A stretch of DNA of 64,000 nt, taken from positions 2,204,365 through 2,268,364 of the forward strand of contig NZ_JAPMXC010000001.1 of assembly GCF_026624755.1 (NCBI RefSeq), written 5' to 3'. This document shows, in pieces, positions 1 to 6,788 of the stretch. Source of the DNA: Robbsia betulipollinis (GTDB lineage: Bacteria; Pseudomonadota; Gammaproteobacteria; Burkholderiales; Burkholderiaceae). Numbering within the stretch: position 1 is the stretch's first letter; every line of letters begins with the position of its first letter. The position numbers were made by a program, and so were the translations under genes. The notes below the pieces were generated by a model, which was given only the letters and a program-made list of their open reading frames with translations, did not search any database and had not been told where the DNA came from.

Positions 1-1807
1 CACGCAGTGTTTCCGCCGTCTCGAGCCGGACCCCGTTGGCGGCCGCCAATTGTCCCGCCAGCAGGAGATCCGCGGAAGAAAGGCCATCGTCCGCATCCGC
101 CCATGCGCGCCGCGCTTGCCTGAAGGCTTCCAGAAGGCCGGTGTCGGTGTGGAGACCGGGGGGAACGTCCTCGCCAAGAAAAGAGCTGATGCGTTCGACC
201 GTCGTGGCGATGGCGTGGCGGACGCTGCCGAGCGGATAAAGGATCGAAAGATTGAACTGGACGAACTTGCGTGCCAGGAGTTGCCGCCGGTGCGCCGGGG
301 ACACTGCGTCCATGCCCAGGGGGTGACGCATTTCCTCGCTGGTCAACAGGTCTTCGAAGGTGCGTCCCAGCGCGTTGCGCAAGGTGATGCCGTCGTGATG
401 GATTTGTCCGGGAATCGCCGTGGGCTGGAACAATTGATCGAGCAGTTCCACATCCCGTTTCTCCGCGGGCATGCGGGCCGCGAAAGCGCCGCGTAGCGCC
501 GCGCGCGATGGCTGACCGTGCGCGCACGCGATGGCCCAGGCCTGCCGGGCGTCGCTCTCGATGGTGAAAAACAGTAAAGCCGCGATGTCGATCCCGCGCT
601 GCACCGCTGCCGGGAGCGCTTCGATCTCGCCCACCGATTCGACTGCCGGCAGGAGGACGCAGCGGCCGTAGGCGACGGTCCTGAGCGCCAGGGACGGATT
701 CCAGATGGCGTAGTAGCGTCGGCGGATTGCCTCGACATCGTATTGCAGGGGAAGGTCATCCGCCATGACGAGGAGGTACAGCGTCTCGACCGGGATGGGC
801 GTGGCGTTGCTGCGGCAGGCGTTTTCCGCTTCCTGCATGACGATGGCTCTGGCCTCGCGTTCCGCCAGATGTCTGTCGGCGACGCTGGCAAGCGCGATGC
901 GTGTCCGGACCCAGGCATCCAGCAGCATGTCGTCGCTGCCGCGCGAGGACGCCCCGTCTGCGTCGGCGGGCGCTTGTGACGCGGGGACGTCGAACGCGCC
1001 GTACGCGAACGCCCGGGCACGGTGCAACCGACTGGCGGCGGTGTCGACGTTGATCGCGTATCGCAGTGCCCACCATGCGGCCACGCCCGCGCTGGCCCAG
1101 AGGTCGTCGCCCAGTGTTTGCCTGGATGTCTGCCAGGGGGTTTGCGTCAACTTGCTGGCCTCTCGCTCCAGGTCATGGGTCCATACGGTGCGGGCGGAGG
1201 CCGCCGGGGAGGGGGGCGCGAGCAGGCCCGCGGACGTACCGGAAAGACGGGAAAAGGCGCGCGTGTCGGGCGAGGCCGTCGCGTTGGCAAGGACGAAGTC
1301 CTGTGGCGGAAAGGCGGCGTCGCGCGGACGGTGGTTGTGCAGCGCACGGAAACGCGCGGCGCCTGCCGTCAATCCCCAACCGGGCGGGATAGGCCCGGCT
1401 GCGTGGACCGCACGCCGTAGTTGGAGGCCGGTCGCCGAATCCGCCGGTGAGAGAAAGGCGCCGTCCTCCCGCCGGGACGACACCCTGTCCGCGGAGACAG
1501 GATCCGGGAGGTCGTCACGCTCGCGGTGCGTAACGTCGGCCGCTTCCGCTGGCCGAACGGCCGTTCCACGAAGCGGCGTCACCGAGGTCTCCGGCGTTTG
1601 CCGTGTCCGGGCCCGGGGTAGCGTCCGGTCGGCCGGAGAGGCGGTGAAGAGCAGGGCGGATTCGACGGCGGAAACGACTTTCATCCAAAGCATGGAACGG
1701 CACTCCGAGGTGGCGAAGTCGCTCGGCCAGGAGATATCTGCCCGTCTGGACTCCAGTGGGGCAATGATCCATGCGGTGCGGACCGGCGGCTTTGGTGTCG
1801 ACGCCAT
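1..1807 (-). CDS. large protein of unknown function, N-terminal part (runs off left edge)
   Basis: The minus-strand frame is open without any stop from about 1825 to position 1, so at least 602 residues of a larger protein are visible and the C-terminus lies outside. I checked each codon for stops. The first in-frame ATG is at 1807. Later ATGs at 1693 and 1684 are also possible, and none has a strong ribosome binding site. The first ~150 residues are rich in Ser, Thr, Ala, Pro and Arg and look disordered. The rest looks like a soluble, largely helical protein with Trp- and Leu-rich segments such as DDLPLQYDVEAIRRRYYAIW. I see no signal peptide, membrane segment or family motif. It could be a secreted or effector-like protein, but that is only a guess from size and composition. 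Confidence 0.75.
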   Translation of the reverse strand, partial: MASTPKPPVRTAWIIAPLESRRADISWPSDFATSECRSMLWMKVVSAVESALLFTASPADRTLPRARTRQTPETSVTPLRGTAVRPAEAADVTHRERDDLPDPVSADRVSSRREDGAFLSPADSATGLQLRRAVHAAGPIPPGWGLTAGAARFRALHNHRPRDAAFPPQDFVLANATASPDTRAFSRLSGTSAGLLAPPSPAASARTVWTHDLEREASKLTQTPWQTSRQTLGDDLWASAGVAAWWALRYAINVDTAASRLHRARAFAYGAFDVPASQAPADADGASSRGSDDMLLDAWVRTRIALASVADRHLAEREARAIVMQEAENACRSNATPIPVETLYLLVMADDLPLQYDVEAIRRRYYAIWNPSLALRTVAYGRCVLLPAVESVGEIEALPAAVQRGIDIAALLFFTIESDARQAWAIACAHGQPSRAALRGAFAARMPAEKRDVELLDQLFQPTAIPGQIHHDGITLRNALGRTFEDLLTSEEMRHPLGMDAVSPAHRRQLLARKFVQFNLSILYPLGSVRHAIATTVERISSFLGEDVPPGLHTDTGLLEAFRQARRAWADADDGLSSADLLLAGQLAAANGVRLETAETLR

Positions 1808-1861
1808 TCCCGACACCCAAGCGATTTAGTTTCGGCTAAGCGCCTGCCTACCTTGCTGGCG

Positions 1862-2419
1862 CTACGGCCCGCTCGCCGGCGAAGCACTGGTTGCGGAAGA
1901 CGCGGCGGGAACGCTCGCCGGCGCGGACGGCGGTGTCGGACTCGCCGCCGCGCGTGCGTCGTTCTCCTGCGCGAATGCGCAACCGGCGGTGTAGGCCTGC
2001 CGCGCCTGTAGCGGTGTCATCTGCCGGGCAAAGCCGGTGTAGAGCTGGGACACGAGCGACACGGCGACCCGGCGTGCGTCGGGGTCGGTGATGCGCCGGA
2101 CGATTTCCGCCTGCGCGCGTTGCGGGGCGCCACCGGCGTCCCGCCAGAGCGCGATCTTTTCGACGATGTCGCCCACGCCCTGGCATGCGGGACTGACGCT
2201 CCGTATCGGCGTGGTCGGCGTGGTCGGCGTGGTCGGCGTGGTCGGCGTGGTCGGCGTGGTTGGCGTGGTCGGCACGGTTGGGACTGCGGGCGGCGTCGCG
2301 GCGGTTCCCTCGGCAAACGCGGCCGGCATGCCCGCGCCGAACAGGACGACGAGCACGGCAGCGAGCGCCTTCGCCAGTGGGCCGGGTGACACGATGAAGC
2401 CGCGCGGCCGGAAAGGCAT
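1862..2419 (-). CDS. exported protein with a (Pro-Thr-Thr)n linker, unknown function
   Basis: A 185-residue protein beginning MPFRPRGF. It has a clear Sec signal: a basic start, a hydrophobic core (LAKALAAVLVVLFGAG) and a probable cleavage after AFA. The mature protein starts with a Pro/Thr linker made of 9-bp repeats. A compact helical domain of about 80 residues follows, with two cysteines (in SPACQG and TAGCAF) that could form a disulfide in the periplasm. The last ~35 residues are Ala/Ser/Pro-rich. An upstream ATG at 2476 would add 19 basic residues and hide the signal peptide, so I prefer 2419. I do not recognise the folded domain. The gene is followed on the same strand by the unknown gene at the left edge. 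Confidence 0.72.
   Translation of the reverse strand: MPFRPRGFIVSPGPLAKALAAVLVVLFGAGMPAAFAEGTAATPPAVPTVPTTPTTPTTPTTPTTPTTPTTPIRSVSPACQGVGDIVEKIALWRDAGGAPQRAQAEIVRRITDPDARRVAVSLVSQLYTGFARQMTPLQARQAYTAGCAFAQENDARAAASPTPPSAPASVPAASSATSASPASGP
2207..2278. repeat. 9-bp tandem repeat encoding Pro-Thr-Thr
   Basis: Six perfect copies of CGGCGTGGT (2207-2260) are followed by two one- or two-base variants up to 2278. Read on the minus strand each unit encodes Pro-Thr-Thr. The unit is a multiple of three, so copy-number change would lengthen or shorten the linker of the exported protein without a frameshift. Confidence 0.95.
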
Positions 2420-2621
2420 AAGGGTCGCGCGGAGGTCGCAGCGCCTGCCGCGGCGTTGCCGGAAAGCATCGCGCATGGTCTGATTCGCGTCGGAAATGAC
2501 AGTAAGGGAGACCGGCCATCCTATCATCCGGCGCGCGGGGCCGCCCCGTATGCGGTTCGAACACGCGGTACGGGCGTTTTCGGTCATACTGGCATTTCCG
2601 TCATTACTCAAGGAGCAAGGC

Positions 2622-2873
2622 ATGACAGCCTTCCCGGTGCCTGAAGACCAAAGACTCGCATTCGAGACGATTTGCCAGGAGAAGGGCCTGGATCCGAGCG
2701 GCTTCGCGCTGCAGGCGTACGGCGCCAGCGAAAGCGCCATTAGCGAGATCGGGATCCGAACCGGCGAGATCGAATACAAATACCCGGTGACGCCGGGCGA
2801 CCATAACTGGCCACGTCGGTATTTCACCGATCTGAATGCCGACACGGCGGACGTCAAGGACGCGACGAACTGA
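2622..2873 (+). CDS. small protein of unknown function (83 aa)
   Basis: Starts MTAFPVPEDQ. The ATG at 2622 has an AAGGAG ribosome binding site starting at 2610. The protein is acidic and hydrophilic with no membrane segment or signal, and the middle (SAISEIGIRTGEIEYKYPV) looks like a beta-rich stretch. It contains one cysteine. An upstream in-frame ATG at 2496 would add 42 residues without a good binding site and is less likely. It lies between a divergent exported-protein gene and an MFS transporter 33 bp downstream, so it may be cotranscribed with the transporter. I do not recognise the family. Confidence 0.75.
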   Translation: MTAFPVPEDQRLAFETICQEKGLDPSGFALQAYGASESAISEIGIRTGEIEYKYPVTPGDHNWPRRYFTDLNADTADVKDATN

Positions 2874-2906
2874 ACGCCGGCACGCGATCCGGACACGGGC
2901 CACGGC

Positions 2907-4118
2907 GTGAAGCCGCCCACCATCGCGCGCGCGCATAGCCCGATGGCCGCGTTGATCGCGGCGGTCTCCGGGTATGCGATGGATGGCTTCGATCTGCTGA
3001 TCGTCGGCTTCATGTTGAGTGCGATCTCCACGGATCTGGGCCTGACCTCGACGCAGGCGGGTTCGCTGGTTACCTGGACCCTGATCGGTGGTATCGCGGG
3101 AGGCATCGGTTTCGGCATCCTGAGCGACTATCTCGGCCGGGTACGGGTGCTGACCTACACGATCCTGCTCTTCGCCCTGGCCACCGGCCTGTGTGCGCTG
3201 GCCACGCGTTACTGGGATCTGCTGGCATACCGCTTCGTCGCCGGGGTGGGCCTGGGCGGGGAGTTCGGCATCGGCATGGCACTGGCGATCGAAGCCTGGC
3301 CCGCGGCGCAACGCGGCCGGGTATCGTCCTACGTGGGAATGGGCTGGCAGCTCGGCGTGCTGGGCGCGGCGGTCCTCACGCCCTGGCTGCTGCCCGTCAT
3401 CGGCTGGCGCGGCATGTTCGTCGTCGGCCTGTTCCCGGCGCTCGGTGCTTTCTTCATTCGCCGGTCGATCGGCGAATCGACGCTTTTTTCCCGGGCGACG
3501 CGCGCCGGCACGCGGGAATTTCCATTGCGCATGCTGTTTCGCGACGCGGCCACCACCAAGCGCAGCCTCGGCGTGATCGTCCTGTGCTCTGTTCAGAATT
3601 TCGGCTATTACGGCCTGATCGTGTGGATGCCTGCCTATCTGTCCCGGGCTTTCGGCTATACCCTGACGCGCTCGGCGGTATGGACGGGCTGCTCGATTCT
3701 CGGCATGCTGGCCGGTATCGGCATCTTCGGGCAATTGATGGACCGCATCGGCCGCAAGCCGACGTTCATCGGTTACCAGATCGGCGCGCTGGTAATGGTA
3801 TTCGTGTATTCGACGCTGAGGACGCCGCAGGCCCTGCTGATCGGCGGCGTCGTCATGGGCGTCTTCGTCAACGGCATGATGGGCGGCTACGGCGCGCTGC
3901 TGGCGGAACTGTATCCGACGGCCGCCCGGGGCACCGCCCAGAACGTGTTGTGGAGCATCGGCCGCGCGGTGGGGGGCTTCGGTCCGCTCGTCATTGGCGC
4001 GCTGGCCGCGCATTTCTCCTTCGCGACGGCCCTTGCGCTGCTGGCCTCCATCTATATCGTCGATCTGCTCGCCACGGTATGCCTGATTCCGGAACTGCGC
4101 GGCGCGGAGCTCGACTGA
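2907..4118 (+). CDS. MFS transporter, aromatic acid/sugar-acid:H+ symporter type
   Basis: A 403-residue inner-membrane carrier with about 12 hydrophobic segments. The loop between helices 2 and 3 carries the family motif as SDYLGRVRVL. Helix 4-5 has GVGLGGEFGIGMALAIEAWP, resembling the signature of metabolite:H+ symporters (AAHS/ShiA/NanT-like). A second half-motif, MDRIGRKPTFIGYQ, follows helix 8. The start is GTG at 2907; an ATG at 2943 (MAALIAAVSG) is an alternative that would trim the polar N-terminus. The substrate cannot be read from the sequence and no catabolic genes adjoin it. A hairpin-plus-T terminator follows the gene. Confidence 0.88.
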   Translation: MKPPTIARAHSPMAALIAAVSGYAMDGFDLLIVGFMLSAISTDLGLTSTQAGSLVTWTLIGGIAGGIGFGILSDYLGRVRVLTYTILLFALATGLCALATRYWDLLAYRFVAGVGLGGEFGIGMALAIEAWPAAQRGRVSSYVGMGWQLGVLGAAVLTPWLLPVIGWRGMFVVGLFPALGAFFIRRSIGESTLFSRATRAGTREFPLRMLFRDAATTKRSLGVIVLCSVQNFGYYGLIVWMPAYLSRAFGYTLTRSAVWTGCSILGMLAGIGIFGQLMDRIGRKPTFIGYQIGALVMVFVYSTLRTPQALLIGGVVMGVFVNGMMGGYGALLAELYPTAARGTAQNVLWSIGRAVGGFGPLVIGALAAHFSFATALALLASIYIVDLLATVCLIPELRGAELD

Positions 4119-4142
4119 ACGCCGCGACCCGACGCCGCGTCC

Positions 4143-4190
4143 GGAACCGGCAATCGCACCGCGATTCCGCTTGCCGGTTCCCGGTCTTTT
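4143..4190 (+). terminator. probable rho-independent terminator after MFS gene
   Basis: Arms GGAACCGGCAA (4143-4153) and TTGCCGGTTCC (4171-4181) are perfectly complementary. The loop contains a second small hairpin, and the stem is followed by CGGTCTTTT. It lies 25 bp after the MFS stop codon. Confidence 0.7.
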
Positions 4191-4219
4191 CCGAAAACGG
4201 TAAAAACAGGCAGAACACT

Positions 4220-4246
4220 TAAAGCGGCGACATTCGGGGCCGTTAT
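4220..4246 (+). promoter_or_regulatory. candidate sigma-28 (FliA) promoter
   Basis: TAAA at 4220-4223, exactly 15 nt, then GCCGTTAT at 4239-4246. This compares with the flagellar class 3 consensus TAAA-N15-GCCGATAA (10 of 12 positions agree). It lies upstream of the small gene and motAB, where such a promoter is expected. Confidence 0.5.
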
Positions 4247-4456
4247 ATCGGGTGGCCGAGAGGTTTGTCGTGCTTTCCGGGGGATATCTGCCGCGCTTGG
4301 TACGCAAGCGCTCAGACGTTGCCACCGCGCAACGGCAGACTGGATGCGCCTGTCCGGTACGCCCGTCCCGGACAAAACCGGTGCGAAGCCCGACATTTCC
4401 GACATTTCCGGCATCACGGGCAGGAAGCCTCGCGCGATATACGTTCGGAGGGAAAA

Positions 4457-4657
4457 ATGGGTCCGATGAGTCCTGACAGCATCGTAAAAAAAATAGAAGA
4501 AACCTGGGCAGAGAAATCCCCTTCGCAGATGGTGGGCGACCTCGACGATTACGCACGGTGCCTGAGCCGGAAATGGCCGGACCTGTCGGAAACCGATCGC
4601 CAACTGCTGCTTGCCGGCGGTGCCGCGCTGTTCGACGCGAAAATGCGCACCTGGTAA
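4457..4657 (+). CDS. small protein of unknown function upstream of motA (66 aa)
   Basis: Starts MGPMSPDSIV at an ATG preceded by GGAGGGA (4447-4453), a strong ribosome binding site. The protein is hydrophilic and mostly helical by eye (VKKIEETWAEK, MVGDLDDYARCLSRKW, ETDRQLLLAGGAALFDAK), with no signal peptide or transmembrane segment. It lies 95 bp before motA on the same strand and downstream of a sigma-28-like promoter, so it is probably part of the motility regulon. I know of no named family for it. It could be a regulator or adaptor of the stator, but nothing in the sequence proves that. Confidence 0.7.
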   Translation: MGPMSPDSIVKKIEETWAEKSPSQMVGDLDDYARCLSRKWPDLSETDRQLLLAGGAALFDAKMRTW

Positions 4658-4678
4658 ACACGGCCCGACGTTTGACGC

Positions 4679-4705
4679 TCAAGTTTTTCCCGCCATCGCC
4701 GTAAT
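4679..4705 (+). promoter_or_regulatory. candidate sigma-28 (FliA) promoter for motA
   Basis: TCAAGT starts at 4679 and GCCGTAAT begins at 4698, giving the spacing of the proteobacterial flagellar consensus (TCAAG-N14-GCCGATA). It lies 48 bp before the motA start, so motAB could be transcribed without the small upstream gene. Confidence 0.45.
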
Positions 4706-4752
4706 ACAGGAAGGCCGGATCACTCTCCGGTCTTCACTCGGAAAGGTGGGTC

Positions 4753-5616
4753 ATGCTTGTTGGATTGGGATTCGTCATTGTCGTCGGGTGCGTCATCGGG
4801 AGCTTCCTGGGCGCGGGCGGCCATATCGCCGCGCTGATGCAGCCTCTGGAACTGCTGTGCATCCTGGGTGCGGCGATCGGCGCCTTCGTCATCAGCAATT
4901 CCGGCAAGACGATCAAAACGACGCTGGGCGCCCTGCCGAAGTGCTTCAAGGGGGCGACCTATACCAAGGAACGCTATGTGCAGCTGATCTCGCTGTTGTT
5001 CGAGATACTGCAGAAGGCGCGCAAGGACGGCATGATGGCCCTCGAGGCCGATGTCGAGACGCCCGCCTCCAGTCCGGTTTTCACCAAATACCCGGAAGTG
5101 CTGGCGGACACGCACCTGCTCGATTTCATCATCGACTACCTGCGCATGATGTCCTCGGGCAATCTGACGGTGCACGAAATCCAGGACCTGATGGACGCGG
5201 AACTGGAGACGCATCACGCCGAAGCCGCCGTCCCGTCCTCGGCATTGCAGGCAGTGGCCGATGGTCTGCCGGCGTTCGGCATCGTCTCCGCGGTGATGGG
5301 TGTGGTGCACACGATGGGTTCGGTGGGGGCCGCGCCGGCGGTGCTGGGCGAGATGATCGCGGGCGCGCTGGTGGGTACGTTCCTCGGCATCCTGCTCGCC
5401 TACGGTTTCGTCGGCCCGCTGGCGAGCCTGCTGCTGGCGAAATCGAAGGAGGAAAGCAAACCCTACGAGTGCGTCAAATGCGTGCTGCTCGCATCTCTCG
5501 GCGGCTATGCGCCCAGCATCGCGGTCGAATTCGGCCGCAAGGTACTCTTCACCTTCGATCGCCCGAGCTTCACTGAGCTGGAGGACGCGGTGAAAGCGAC
5601 GCGGGGGCCGCGATGA
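4753..5616 (+). CDS. motA: flagellar motor stator protein MotA
   Basis: 287 residues with four membrane segments; with MotB it forms the H+-driven stator of the flagellar motor in the inner membrane. The cytoplasmic loop keeps the charged residues that act on the rotor, Arg90 and Glu98, and Pro173 before the third helix (LPAFGIVSAVMGVVHTMG), at the same numbering as in E. coli. The C-terminal tail (ELEDAVKATRGPR) is typical. The stop codon overlaps the motB start in ATGA, so the two are translationally coupled. Upstream lie a small unknown gene and sigma-28-like promoters. The genes flhDC and che, often adjacent in Burkholderia, are not next to it here. Confidence 0.97.
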   Translation: MLVGLGFVIVVGCVIGSFLGAGGHIAALMQPLELLCILGAAIGAFVISNSGKTIKTTLGALPKCFKGATYTKERYVQLISLLFEILQKARKDGMMALEADVETPASSPVFTKYPEVLADTHLLDFIIDYLRMMSSGNLTVHEIQDLMDAELETHHAEAAVPSSALQAVADGLPAFGIVSAVMGVVHTMGSVGAAPAVLGEMIAGALVGTFLGILLAYGFVGPLASLLLAKSKEESKPYECVKCVLLASLGGYAPSIAVEFGRKVLFTFDRPSFTELEDAVKATRGPR

Positions 5617-6701
5617 GCGAAGAAGGCAAGGAGCGGATTTCCCTCACGATCATTCGCCGCAAGGGCAAGGGGCATGGTCATGCGCATCACGGCGGTGCCT
5701 GGAAGATCGCCTACGCGGACTTCGTGACCGCCATGATGGCGTTCTTCCTGCTGATGTGGCTACTGGGGTCCACCACGAAAGGCGACAAGCAGGGCATCGC
5801 GGACTTTTTCAATACCCCGCTGGCGGTCGCGCTGAACAAGGGCAGCTATTCCGGCGGTGCGACCTCCGTGCTGGACGGCGGCGGCGCGGACATGACGAAG
5901 CCGCAGCTCGGCGACGTGACGCATTCCGAGGCCGAGAAGAGCAAGGCGCAGAAAGCGGCGGCGGAGTCCGCGCGGGCCAAACCGTCCGCGGACGACATGC
6001 AGCGTCTGAAGGGGCTCAAGCTCAAGATCGACGCGCTGATCGACAAGAACATCAAGCTCAAGCCGTTCCGCAACCAGATTCGCATCGACATCACCAGCGA
6101 AGGCTTGCGCATTCAGATCACCGACGAGCAGAACCGACCGATGTTCGCTTCCGGCAGCCCGGTGCTGGCGGGTTACACGAAAGACATTTTGCACGAGATC
6201 GGCCTGGCGCTGAACGACGTCGACAACCGGGTGTCGATCGCGGGTCACACCGATTCCGCACCCTACAGCGGCGGCGAGAAGTTCTATTCGAACTGGGAGC
6301 TGTCGAGCGAACGGGCGAATGCGGCGCGGCGCGAACTGATCGCGGGCGGCATGAACGAGAAAAAAGTGATCCAGGTGCGTGGCCTGGCGGATGCGCTGCC
6401 GCTGGTCGCCGCGGACCCGGCCGCACCGATGAACCGGCGCATCAGCATCCTCGTGCTGAATCACGCGAGCGAGGAATCGTTCCTCAAGGACCGCGGCCGC
6501 ACCGATATCAGCACGCCCGCGGAGGCGTCCGCGGTGCTGGGGGCCAGCGCACCGCCGCCCGTTCGGCCGATCCGTTCAAGCCGCTCGAACGCGCCGGCCG
6601 GCGCGGATGCGCCTTCGGACAAGCAGGCGGCAGCGGAATCGTCGGCCGTCCGGAACGTCGGATCGAATGAAAAGCCGCGCAGCGAGGCGCTCGCGGGCTA
6701 G
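5613..6701 (+). CDS. motB: flagellar motor stator protein MotB
   Basis: 362 residues. After a basic, His-rich N-terminus comes one membrane helix (ADFVTAMMAFFLLMWLLGS) whose Asp36 is the conserved proton-carrying residue (Asp32 in E. coli). A plug and linker of ~100 residues follow, then a peptidoglycan-binding OmpA-like domain with the motif VSIAGHTDSAPY and NRRISILVL. The last ~70 residues are a Ser/Pro/Ala-rich tail without clear fold. It anchors the stator to the cell wall. The start overlaps motA by four bases. Confidence 0.96.
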   Translation: MSEEGKERISLTIIRRKGKGHGHAHHGGAWKIAYADFVTAMMAFFLLMWLLGSTTKGDKQGIADFFNTPLAVALNKGSYSGGATSVLDGGGADMTKPQLGDVTHSEAEKSKAQKAAAESARAKPSADDMQRLKGLKLKIDALIDKNIKLKPFRNQIRIDITSEGLRIQITDEQNRPMFASGSPVLAGYTKDILHEIGLALNDVDNRVSIAGHTDSAPYSGGEKFYSNWELSSERANAARRELIAGGMNEKKVIQVRGLADALPLVAADPAAPMNRRISILVLNHASEESFLKDRGRTDISTPAEASAVLGASAPPPVRPIRSSRSNAPAGADAPSDKQAAAESSAVRNVGSNEKPRSEALAG

Positions 6702-6788
6702 TGCGAAACGCCGCAGGGTCGACCGTCCGATCGATCGGGAATGAAAAATGCTAAAGTAACATTTTGCAATTTTTCCCGGGCGGCCACG

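Larger units (their letters stand above)
4119..4456. other. 338-bp intergenic region before the motility genes
   Basis: Holds a probable rho-independent terminator for the MFS gene at 4143-4190 and a sigma-28-like promoter at 4220-4246, then about 200 bp without anything I can identify before the small gene at 4457. If the promoter is used, the transcript would have a leader of roughly 200 nt. Confidence 0.6.

Noticed and set aside
765..1829. A 354-codon plus-strand frame at the left edge
   Set aside because: The opposite strand has a longer uninterrupted frame with normal protein composition; this one is Arg/Ser/Ala-biased as shadows are.
2420..3118. Upstream extension of the PTT-repeat protein to 418 residues
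   Set aside because: The extension would overlap two plus-strand genes and bury a clear signal peptide.
2604..4682. A 692-codon minus-strand frame over the MFS and small genes
   Set aside because: It is antisense to an MFS carrier with clear membrane helices and motifs, and has only shadow-type Arg/Gln/Asp-rich composition.
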